Assembly: GCA_900772425.1 (NCBI GenBank)
Contig: CAAHEK010000115.1
Span: 1 to 5,210 of the forward strand
Reading direction: 5' to 3'
Source of the DNA: an uncultured Lachnospira sp.
GTDB lineage: Bacteria > Bacillota > Clostridia > Lachnospirales > Lachnospiraceae
DNA length: 5,210 bases
Shown here in pieces: positions 1 to 5,210 of the stretch (the first letter of the stretch is position 1; the number at the start of each line of letters is the position of its first letter). A model generated the notes under the pieces. That model was given only the letters and a program-made list of their open reading frames with translations. It did not search any database and had not been told where the DNA came from. Made by a program: the position numbers and the translations under genes.

Positions 1-1
1 A

Positions 2-571
2 CTTATCTGCGTATGTTTTCGTTCACCTGATGACACAACACGATTTGTTGATACAAGAACTTTATTTGACTGGGGTTTTGATTCATTTAAGAAAGTAAAT
101 TCAGCAGGAAGCAGTGTAAGCTCAGTTTTTTCCACATCTAATTACTATAATTCAGATGTTTTCAACAAAATGAAGCTTAACTTCAACCTCAATGCTTCAT
201 TTATCACAATTCCTAACGGTGCTTCAACTGGAGGAATTGTGATGGACATTGATAAGAATTATGATGTAACCAACGATAACGGAAAGCTCTCTGCTAACCT
301 TAATTTCCTTTATAAAGATAATGTGGTTGGTTCTACTACTCTTTCAATAACCGGTGGAAACAGCTCGGAGCACGCCGACAGCCTTCTCCCATATCTTGAA
401 AACAGTAACGATAAAACTACACCAAAGGTAAGAAAATGCATTAAAATCAATGTATATGTTGTTCTTGGAATTGGCATCGCAATACTTATTGCACTTTATA
501 TAATCAATGACGTTAAGCGTTCCAACAGAAGAAACAGACATTACCGCAACAGAAGGCGCGTATATAGATAA
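2..571 (+). CDS. dacA: D-alanyl-D-alanine carboxypeptidase (PBP5/DacA-like, peptidase S11), 3' part
   Basis: This is the C-terminal 189 residues of a serine D,D-carboxypeptidase, which removes the terminal D-Ala from peptidoglycan stem peptides outside the membrane. The reading frame is open to the left edge, so the true start and the catalytic SxxK, SxN and KTG motifs lie outside the window. Early residues show the end of the transpeptidase-like domain: LICVCF, then a TRFVDTRTLFDWGFDSFKKV stretch, which matches the 'DT+.L.DYGF..F' signature of this family. A beta-rich PBP5 C-terminal domain follows, ending near a 'VVGSTTLSI' strand. Residues about 149-169 (VYVVLGIGIAILIALYII) form one membrane span. 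The last 18 residues hold nine Arg and one Lys, a positive-inside tail, so the enzyme is a C-terminally anchored extracellular protein. It ends with TAATAA inside the left end of the 569-819 inverted repeat and converges on fliS. The family call is firm; the exact paralogue (dacA, dacB or dacF) cannot be told. Confidence 0.82.
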   Translation, partial: LICVCFRSPDDTTRFVDTRTLFDWGFDSFKKVNSAGSSVSSVFSTSNYYNSDVFNKMKLNFNLNASFITIPNGASTGGIVMDIDKNYDVTNDNGKLSANLNFLYKDNVVGSTTLSITGGNSSEHADSLLPYLENSNDKTTPKVRKCIKINVYVVLGIGIAILIALYIINDVKRSNRRNRHYRNRRRVYR

Positions 572-585
572 TAAAAAACAGGCGG
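572..585 (-). terminator. Possible distal terminator tract for the fliS transcript
   Basis: On the - strand the arm reads GCCTGTTTTTTATT here. It would follow a very long stem formed by the two arms of the 569-819 repeat, so the flagellin-fliS transcript could end at this T6 run. The mirror tract on the + strand is at 805-818. The pairing is visible, but the stem is far longer than an ordinary intrinsic terminator, so the role is inferred. At the one mismatch in the outer 28 bases the + strand RNA keeps a G-U pair while the - strand RNA has A opposite C. Confidence 0.3.
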
Positions 586-670
586 CTTCGAAACCAGTCT
601 TAAAATTTAAATTAAATTGTGAAGAATTAACAAAAGACATGAAAGACACTGGGGAGCCGCCGGCACTTAG

Positions 671-710
671 AATGGGATGTGCACTAATTCTTAGTGCACA
701 TCCCATTTTT
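671..710 (+). terminator. Rho-independent terminator at the centre of the inverted repeat
   Basis: A perfect 17-bp stem (AATGGGATGTGCACTAA at 671-687, and its complement at 691-707) closes a TTC loop and runs into five T at 706-710. This is a good intrinsic terminator for transcripts coming from the carboxypeptidase gene, about 100 bases past its stop. On the - strand the hairpin is followed by CTAAGTGCCG with no T tract, so here it should work mainly in the + direction. Confidence 0.7.
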
Positions 711-816
711 AGTACCGTTGCGAGCGACACGTAACGCAAGTGTGTCTTGAATGTTTTTGTTAATTCTTCACAATTAGAATTAGATTAAAAGTGGTTTCGA
801 AGCTGCCTGTTTTTTA

Positions 817-1293
817 TTAAACTATATAGCCTCTGTTGGCCTGCACATTTGACGATTCATTTCCATATCCGTTGTTGGAATATGTAAGTCCCTGATATAC
901 CTGCTCTATATTTTTCATAAGAGGTCCGGATTTATCTTCGTCTTTTATTGAATAAAATGACTTTCTAAGCATACTTATAAGGCGTTCTATCCTTGTTATT
1001 TCTGTTTTATCTGCACTTACTGAGACACTTACAATTGTCCTTTTTATGTGTAAATATATCTGAAACAGATTTCCTGCTATCTCATACTCAAGATTAAGTC
1101 CGCTTATCAGACTGTCTATAACCCTTGATACTTTATTAAGTGCGTTTCTCATGCCATCAATATCGCCTGACTCTGCGTTTTCTTTGGCTTCCTTTAAATA
1201 ATCAACAGCAAGATCATAAGTTATAACCACTAAATCTGTTTTAGAAGCCTGTGAAATTCTATATGAATATGTTTTTATGTCTTCTCTTGTCAT
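817..1293 (-). CDS. fliS: Flagellin export chaperone FliS
   Basis: 158 residues. FliS binds the disordered C-terminal D0 part of flagellin in the cytosol, stops early polymerisation and hands it to the flagellar type III export machine. The sequence fits the family: an N-terminal MTREDIKTYSYRISQAS stretch, then the LVVITYDLAVDYLKEA helix (the family's 'LV..LYD.A...L..A' signature, residues 21-36), a second helix with NALNKVSRVIDSLISGLNLE (about 50-69), then the LFQIYLHIKRTIVSVSVSAD helix (76-95) and a final helix to about 118. From about residue 120 comes a tail longer than usual (many FliS proteins are about 125-135 residues), ending in a Gly/Asn/Ser-rich stretch. The start fits the family N-terminus, but the ribosome site is poor: AGGA sits only 3 bases from ATG, and GGAG lies 13 bases away. 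It lies 31 bp after the flagellin stop in the same direction, so the two probably share a transcript. Its TAATAA stop lies in the right end of the inverted repeat. Confidence 0.9.
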   Translation of the reverse strand: MTREDIKTYSYRISQASKTDLVVITYDLAVDYLKEAKENAESGDIDGMRNALNKVSRVIDSLISGLNLEYEIAGNLFQIYLHIKRTIVSVSVSADKTEITRIERLISMLRKSFYSIKDEDKSGPLMKNIEQVYQGLTYSNNGYGNESSNVQANRGYIV

Positions 1294-1324
1294 ATTTCCT
1301 GTATTTCTCCATTCTTCATGCTAT

Positions 1325-2902
1325 TTACATCTGTAATAACTGAAGGACTTCCGAAGGTCTCTGGTTTGCCTGTGAAAGTATTGATGTGGCAGCCTGTGTG
1401 AGTACTGTCTGTGATGTATATTCTGTCATCTCTTCTGCCATATCTGTATCAGTCATTGATGATAATGCCTTTGTAAGATTTTCTGTAGAGATATCAAGGT
1501 TATTGGTTGTATGCTCAAATCTGTTCTCGTATGCACCAAGCTTTGAACGTGCTGCATTTGCAGTATTTATAGCTTCATCAACTGCTGATATTGCAAGCTG
1601 TGCTGTATATCCTGTCATAACATTTATAGTATCTGTTCCTAATGTATAAGCTGTAATCTCAGGAATATCAAGAATTATAACCTGATCCTGATTAGCCCCT
1701 ACATGGATACTCATAGTTCCGACATCTGTAACTTCCTGAATTATATCTGTTTTGTTATCGGCACTGTTGCTTCCTGAAACGGTTGACTTACCATCTGTCT
1801 TATTAGCATCATCAAATACAGTTCCTGCTGTATTTCCCGGTATATCCATAACAAATGTCTTGTTGTTTACATCTTTTACTGTAATCTTTGTACCCCTTGT
1901 AGAAATTACTGCTGAATTTTCAAAGCCGATTCTTTCTGTAACTCCGTTATTAGTTGTTGTTGTAAATTCTGCCTTAACATCGCTTCCTTCTGCACACCAG
2001 CCTTCTTCTGTAGCAGCAGAATCTATTCCCAGTAAAGATGCCAGCTCAGCATTACTGCAGGATATATTAAGCTGCTGGTCGCTTCCGTACTGAGTTGTCA
2101 TTATTACAAGCTGGTTTCCTGAATATGTCTGTGCAGGAACATATCCTGCATATTCTGTTCCATTTGCCTTGGTATCATTATCAACATTCTGTCCGATAAC
2201 AAATGCCTTGCCACCTGTTTTATTAACTCCGTCAACAACCTTTGTCATTATGGAATCTAATGTGTCGCCTTCTTCTATATTGATGCTGTAACCATTAATT
2301 AATATAGTTCCTGCCTGATCTTTGGTTATAGTATCATTGTTGCCCATTGTGATATTTCCTGATGCCACAGCTACTGCCTGTCTTGCATCCTCAGTTACTG
2401 TAATGCCGTAATTACCTGCAACAAAACCATCTGATACTTCAAGCTGGTTTACTCCCTGTAAATCAGAATATACTCTTCTCTTTAAGTTTCCATCAATAAG
2501 AGACTGTGTATTAAATTCAGTTTCTCCTGAAATTCTGTCTATCTCTTTATTAATGTTATCAACCTCATCCTGAATAGCCTGACGCTCCTCATCTGAGTTA
2601 ACGTCATTGGCTGCCTGAACTGTAAGTGCTTTTAATCTTGAAAGCATTGACTGTATCTCTGATATTGCACCTTCGGCAGTACTTATTACTGATACACCGT
2701 CAGATGCGTTATTATTTGCCTGATTAAGACCTTTTATCTGTACACGCATTTTCTCAGAAATAGCACAGCCCGCAGGGTCATCCTTGGAACTGTTAAGCTT
2801 ATAACCTGATGATAATCTCTGTATTGAATCAGATAAGGCATTCTGCGCTTTCTGAAGAGCATTATTTGAAACTATTGCTGATATATTAGTATTAATTCTC
2901 AA
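1325..2902 (-). CDS. fliC: Flagellin, flagellar filament subunit
   Basis: 525 residues; the subunit of the external flagellar filament, also called hag or fla in Gram-positives. Residues 1-140 are a classic N-terminal D0/D1: MRINTNISAIVSNNALQKAQ, then SIQRLSSGYKLNSSKDDPAG, GVSVISTAEGAISEIQSMLS and RLKALTVQAANDVNSDEER. Residues 430-525 are the C-terminal D1/D0 (AISAVDEAINTANAARSKLG, ending SILSQANQRPSEVLQLLQM). The middle (about 145-425) is the variable surface domain. It contains a flagellin IN-like motif (GTILINGYSINIEEGDTLDSI, from residue 198) and a QLVIMTTQYGSDQQL strand. The TLR5 contact region is recognisable (SRLKALTVQ, Arg89; Glu120 in NKEIDRI). The start is TTG: GGAGG (2915-2911) sits 8 bases upstream, no in-frame ATG fits, and the conserved MRINTN begins there. 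Odd points are three cysteines (46, 282, 303) and Trp302, unusual in flagellins. It is preceded by a sigma-28-like promoter and followed by fliS. Confidence 0.96.
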   Translation of the reverse strand: MRINTNISAIVSNNALQKAQNALSDSIQRLSSGYKLNSSKDDPAGCAISEKMRVQIKGLNQANNNASDGVSVISTAEGAISEIQSMLSRLKALTVQAANDVNSDEERQAIQDEVDNINKEIDRISGETEFNTQSLIDGNLKRRVYSDLQGVNQLEVSDGFVAGNYGITVTEDARQAVAVASGNITMGNNDTITKDQAGTILINGYSINIEEGDTLDSIMTKVVDGVNKTGGKAFVIGQNVDNDTKANGTEYAGYVPAQTYSGNQLVIMTTQYGSDQQLNISCSNAELASLLGIDSAATEEGWCAEGSDVKAEFTTTTNNGVTERIGFENSAVISTRGTKITVKDVNNKTFVMDIPGNTAGTVFDDANKTDGKSTVSGSNSADNKTDIIQEVTDVGTMSIHVGANQDQVIILDIPEITAYTLGTDTINVMTGYTAQLAISAVDEAINTANAARSKLGAYENRFEHTTNNLDISTENLTKALSSMTDTDMAEEMTEYTSQTVLTQAATSILSQANQRPSEVLQLLQM

Positions 2903-2915
2903 TTTAGTTACCTCC
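2903..2915 (-). promoter_or_regulatory. Strong ribosome binding site fixing a TTG start for flagellin
   Basis: The - strand reads ACGGAGGTAACTAAA just before TTG (2902-2900). GGAGG at 2915-2911 is a full anti-16S match with an ideal 8-base spacer. The only nearby upstream ATG (in GTATGGTA) is out of frame, so the TTG start is well supported. The site contains ACGGA (2917-2913), the core of a CsrA-binding ANGGA motif. Confidence 0.85.
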
Positions 2916-2943
2916 GTACCATACTTTCCGACTTGCTTTCATT

Positions 2944-2953
2944 TGTGTACACA
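2944..2953. repeat. 10-bp perfect palindrome at the predicted flagellin transcription start
   Basis: TGTGTACACA is its own reverse complement. It sits right after the -10 box, where a repressor or another DNA-binding protein could act. It may be chance, as 10-bp palindromes are not rare; no second copy is seen in the window. Confidence 0.3.
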
Positions 2954-2983
2954 TTATATCGGAACAAATGTCAGTTAACATAA
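2953..2983 (-). promoter_or_regulatory. Flagellin promoter, sigma-28 (SigD/FliA)-like -10, overlapping the upstream stop codon
   Basis: On the - strand CCGATATAAT lies at 2962-2953. CCGATATA matches the flagellar sigma-28 -10 consensus (GCCGATAA/CCGATAT), and the same bases contain a perfect TATAAT (2958-2953). The -35 is weak: no clean TAAA is found about 15-16 bases upstream, only TTAT at 2983-2980 (spacer 17). TAAA at 2991-2988 is too far. No sigma-A TTGACA is at the right distance either. Expected transcript starts are near 2949-2946, giving a leader of about 45 bases. The -35 region overlaps the last codons and stop (2977-2975) of the upstream gene. Confidence 0.6.
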
Positions 2984-5210
2984 CCCCTTTATAATTTCCT
3001 GTGCAATCTGATACAGTTTATTTGATGAAGTTTCCGCTGCATCGTCATATTTAATGTATGGAACAGCCTCGCTCTTACTATAAAATGTATTTATATCCGT
3101 AATGTCGAATTTGTCATTTAAAATGCTTTCAATATCGGAAATTCTATCGTTTATAGTATTCTTATTATTCTGCGTATTTTTATCATTGTCTGTATCATTT
3201 TCGTATACTTCATCATTATTTTTGCTTATTACAAATATTGCAGCACTGCTTCCTGAAATTCTGGTTTCCACAGATAATTCACCATATGAGGGGCTGTCCA
3301 TTTTTATTGAAATCCGGCCTTTATCATTACTGTCAGCTTTGAAGGTAAGATTAATCATTCCTATTCCATTACCTGTGTCATATGGAATTTTATAGTCATG
3401 CCTTAAAGCTAATGACTTAATATAACCAATCTGTCTGTTTAATACTCTTATATTTTCAAGCTTTTCATATGTAATCTCTGACTTGTCTGCATCGGCTGAT
3501 ACAGCCTCTTTTAAATTTTTATCTGCTTCCTCTTCCAGTTCATCATACATTTTATTAAGTTCTTTTCCATGTCCGATTTTTTCAATTGCACTGAATCGGT
3601 CATTTTTTAATTCTTCTCTTAATTTAGAATTAGCAGGAATTGGAAACCCGCCTGACTCATATAAATTATTCAATGCCTGAACCTGACTTAATGTATCAGA
3701 TGCCTCTGTAATATTTTCTGAAGCTTCTGCATTGTCAGCAAGATTTCTTAAATATGTCTCATACTGCTCCGCTTCTGATTTTGAATCATAATTTTCTTTA
3801 AGTTCCTCACAGAATTCTTCTGCACTCTGATTTCCTATTCCATATTTATTCTCAATTGATGAAAGATTAAGTGGTGTAACATATTTTCCATGTTCTTTGA
3901 AAAGTGATGAATAATAATTGGCAGTTCCGTAAGTCTCTGCCATTCCTGTATTATCATTTACCACCTCATCAATTTTGTTATAATGCTTTCTGCTGTTATA
4001 TGCAGATATCAGGTTACTCATCGTAACCTCTGCACCCTGTTTTATAAGCGCTCCGGCTGCATTTCCGGCATCCTTGTTAAATATATTCATCATCTGGTAT
4101 ATTCCAATGAATTTTTTACGCTCATCGTCGCTTATCTGGTTTGTAACATCTAATTTGTATAAAAATCTGCTGAATTTCTCATCATTTTCCAAGGAGGCAT
4201 TCTCATTCATATCATTAAGGTATTCATTAAGGGTCTTTATATCTGTATTCATAGGATTAACATTATCCCTTATCATTTTAAGAACGGTCTCAGGCTTCAT
4301 ATTACTGATAAGATTCTTAATCGTCTGATATGCATACTTAGCCTTATCAATATTTTCCTTTGTCATTTCCATGTTGTTAGCTGCAAGTATCTTTACAGCA
4401 GCTCTGTTATTCTCATTATCCTCATAACCGAGGTTACTAAGTATATCATCTGTACTTGCTTTTACAGCCTTATTAAAGGAATCACCAAGGTCTGCTCTTA
4501 CTTCTGTTCCGACAGCATCATAAGTTCTCTCTGCCAGCTCATATCTTCTCTTAAATGAAACTGCTGTCTTTGCCAGTTCGCCAAATGTAGTATTAATATT
4601 AAAAACATCTTCATGTCCGATTATTTCAATAGGTGCATCAGCCACTTCCAAAACTGCCATCCTTGCTTCCATGACATTTTCATAGTCATCACCATATGAA
4701 TATGACACTGCGTTTTTATCATACTCCTCAAGGTAACTTACAAGCCCGCTTATAGGAGTTGACATTATATCAACCTTATTCTTTGAAAGGTATACACCTG
4801 CGCTCGCGCTCATCAAAACTCTTGTCTCTAAAAGCTGCAAATATGCTTTATCCACATTATCTATATTATCTGCGTTATTATTACCTATATTGTTATTATC
4901 TGTATTCCCGTCAAGACCAGATTTATTACCTTCCTGATTGTCTGCCTGATTATTTGTGCTGTTACCCAAAGTCACACCATTAAGCACGGCATCTATGGAA
5001 ATGTTCATATAAACCTTAATATTCGCTATATTAAACACTTCATTGTTAGAAATAATATCTTTAACCGTCTTGTAATCCGCATTATTTATAGTATCTATTG
5101 CATTCTTAACTGTTGATAAAATGCTGTCGTTATCTGTTATAAGTGTTGCACCTGCACTTCCACCTATTGCCATGTTATCAACAATATCATCCTGAATATC
5201 TGTCTTAAAT
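2975..5210 (-). CDS. Large flagellum-associated protein, DUF6240-like, with possible FliK-like C-terminal region; 5' end missing
   Basis: At least 744 residues. The frame is open to the right edge, and the first ATG (5173-5171) has no ribosome site, so the true start is outside. The residue numbers below count from that ATG. Residues 1-70 form an N-terminal domain, then comes an Asn/Asp-rich linker (71-106). The central helical region is the most recognisable part: ILSNLGYEDNENNRAAVKIL (244-263), KPETVLKMIRDNVNPM (293-308), FSRFLYKLDVTNQISDDERK (334-353), FIGIYQMMNIFNKDAGNAAG (355-374) and LIKQGAEVTMSNLISAYNSR (376-395). This pattern fits, from memory, the DUF6240 proteins found near flagellar genes in Lachnospiraceae. 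An acidic, probably coiled-coil region follows (about 450-580). The C-terminal part (about 595-700) has IPYDTGNGIGMINLTF, ISIKMDSPSYGELSVETRIS and a late helix, reminiscent of the FliK hook-length domain, with a second N/D-rich insert at 652-674. No signal peptide or membrane span is visible in the part seen. Role in hook or filament assembly is inferred from context; no enzyme motif is visible. Confidence 0.7.
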   Translation of the reverse strand, partial: FKTDIQDDIVDNMAIGGSAGATLITDNDSILSTVKNAIDTINNADYKTVKDIISNNEVFNIANIKVYMNISIDAVLNGVTLGNSTNNQADNQEGNKSGLDGNTDNNNIGNNNADNIDNVDKAYLQLLETRVLMSASAGVYLSKNKVDIMSTPISGLVSYLEEYDKNAVSYSYGDDYENVMEARMAVLEVADAPIEIIGHEDVFNINTTFGELAKTAVSFKRRYELAERTYDAVGTEVRADLGDSFNKAVKASTDDILSNLGYEDNENNRAAVKILAANNMEMTKENIDKAKYAYQTIKNLISNMKPETVLKMIRDNVNPMNTDIKTLNEYLNDMNENASLENDEKFSRFLYKLDVTNQISDDERKKFIGIYQMMNIFNKDAGNAAGALIKQGAEVTMSNLISAYNSRKHYNKIDEVVNDNTGMAETYGTANYYSSLFKEHGKYVTPLNLSSIENKYGIGNQSAEEFCEELKENYDSKSEAEQYETYLRNLADNAEASENITEASDTLSQVQALNNLYESGGFPIPANSKLREELKNDRFSAIEKIGHGKELNKMYDELEEEADKNLKEAVSADADKSEITYEKLENIRVLNRQIGYIKSLALRHDYKIPYDTGNGIGMINLTFKADSNDKGRISIKMDSPSYGELSVETRISGSSAAIFVISKNNDEVYENDTDNDKNTQNNKNTINDRISDIESILNDKFDITDINTFYSKSEAVPYIKYDDAAETSSNKLYQIAQEIIKGLC

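Larger units (their letters stand above)
569..819. repeat. 251-bp near-palindromic inverted-repeat element between convergent genes (MITE-like or giant terminator)
   Basis: The left arm (569-650) and right arm (819-738, read on the - strand) are reverse complements with a few mismatches and indels. The outer 28 bases match at 27 positions (TAATAAAAAACAGGC, then [G/A]GCTTCGAAACCA). A 21-base block is perfect between 615-635 and 755-775. A looser AT-rich segment lies between these blocks. The centre (651-737) carries a perfect 17-bp hairpin. Each arm begins with TAATAA, which supplies the stop codon of the neighbouring gene: the carboxypeptidase at 569-571 and fliS at 819-817. Similarity may extend a little into both coding ends, since TATATAG occurs at 561-567 and on the - strand at 828-822. 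No transposase or convincing longer target duplication is visible. It could be a miniature inverted-repeat transposable element, a dispersed intergenic repeat, or a shared bidirectional terminator; these are not exclusive. The inverted repeat is seen directly; its mobility is inferred. Confidence 0.85.

Noticed and set aside
344..739. 131-codon open frame on the - strand and a 75-codon frame at 507-734 on the + strand
   Set aside because: They overlap the carboxypeptidase 3' end and the palindromic repeat, lack ribosome sites, and their peptides come from the repeat's hairpin.
569..819. Structured RNA gene, riboswitch or CRISPR-type repeat in the intergenic region
   Set aside because: The only structure is one long inverted repeat plus its central hairpin; no tandem spaced repeats, tRNA-like fold or known riboswitch core could be recognised.
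1348..1361. GACTTCCGAAGGTC near the flagellin 3' end as a hairpin or attenuator between flagellin and fliS
   Set aside because: The stem is short and imperfect, lies inside the conserved C-terminal codons and has no T tract.
1386..2093. Open frames on the + strand opposite flagellin (1386-1649, 1752-2093)
   Set aside because: They are antisense shadows of a well-supported flagellin gene, Val/Ser/Leu-rich as expected for the complement, with no ribosome site.
2000..2500. Possible protease (flagellinolysin) insertion in the flagellin variable domain
   Set aside because: No HExxH motif is present in the variable region.
3102..4983. Open frames on the + strand opposite the large gene (3102-3395, 3483-3680, 4074-4328, 4759-4983)
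   Set aside because: Antisense shadows of a long continuous coding frame with recognisable protein features.
5171..5173. ATG at 5173 as the true start of the large - strand gene
   Set aside because: No Shine-Dalgarno sequence precedes it and the frame stays open (FKTDIQDDIVDN) to the window edge, so the gene most likely begins outside.

Overview
The window looks like the end of a flagellar gene block from a low-GC, motile, anaerobic Gram-positive bacterium. The best guess is the Clostridia, family Lachnospiraceae (Roseburia / Lachnospira / Eubacterium-like). This rests on the style of the flagellin and FliS proteins, on the large flagellum-associated protein that I recognise from that family, on the AT-rich, AAT/ATA-rich coding sequence and on strong GGAGG ribosome binding. 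No genus can be proved from the sequence alone.

Layout. Positions 1-571 (+) hold the 3' end of a D-alanyl-D-alanine carboxypeptidase (DacA/PBP5-like) gene, ending in a membrane anchor and an arginine-rich tail. Positions 569-819 are a roughly 251-bp near-palindromic element that fills the whole space between two convergent genes; both stop codons lie in its outermost bases. At its centre is a perfect 17-bp hairpin followed by five T, a good + strand terminator. Everything to the right is on the - strand. In transcription order it is a 5'-truncated gene for a large DUF6240-like protein (5210-2975), a flagellin gene (2902-1325, with a TTG start) and fliS (1293-817).

How they work together. Flagellin is the filament subunit and FliS is its cytosolic export chaperone; they are 31 bp apart and almost certainly co-transcribed. 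A flagellin promoter with a sigma-28-like -10 (CCGATATA, overlapping a perfect TATAAT) begins right at the stop of the upstream large gene. The flagellin-fliS pair can therefore be transcribed separately from the upstream gene. The large protein probably acts in flagellar assembly and may carry a FliK-like C-terminal domain, but its function is not established. The carboxypeptidase trims peptidoglycan stem peptides and is unrelated to the flagellar operon except by convergence.

The most unusual item is the long inverted repeat that ends both convergent genes; it looks like a dispersed non-autonomous repeat used as a shared 3' end. I did not find a convincing wholly new multi-gene system here.
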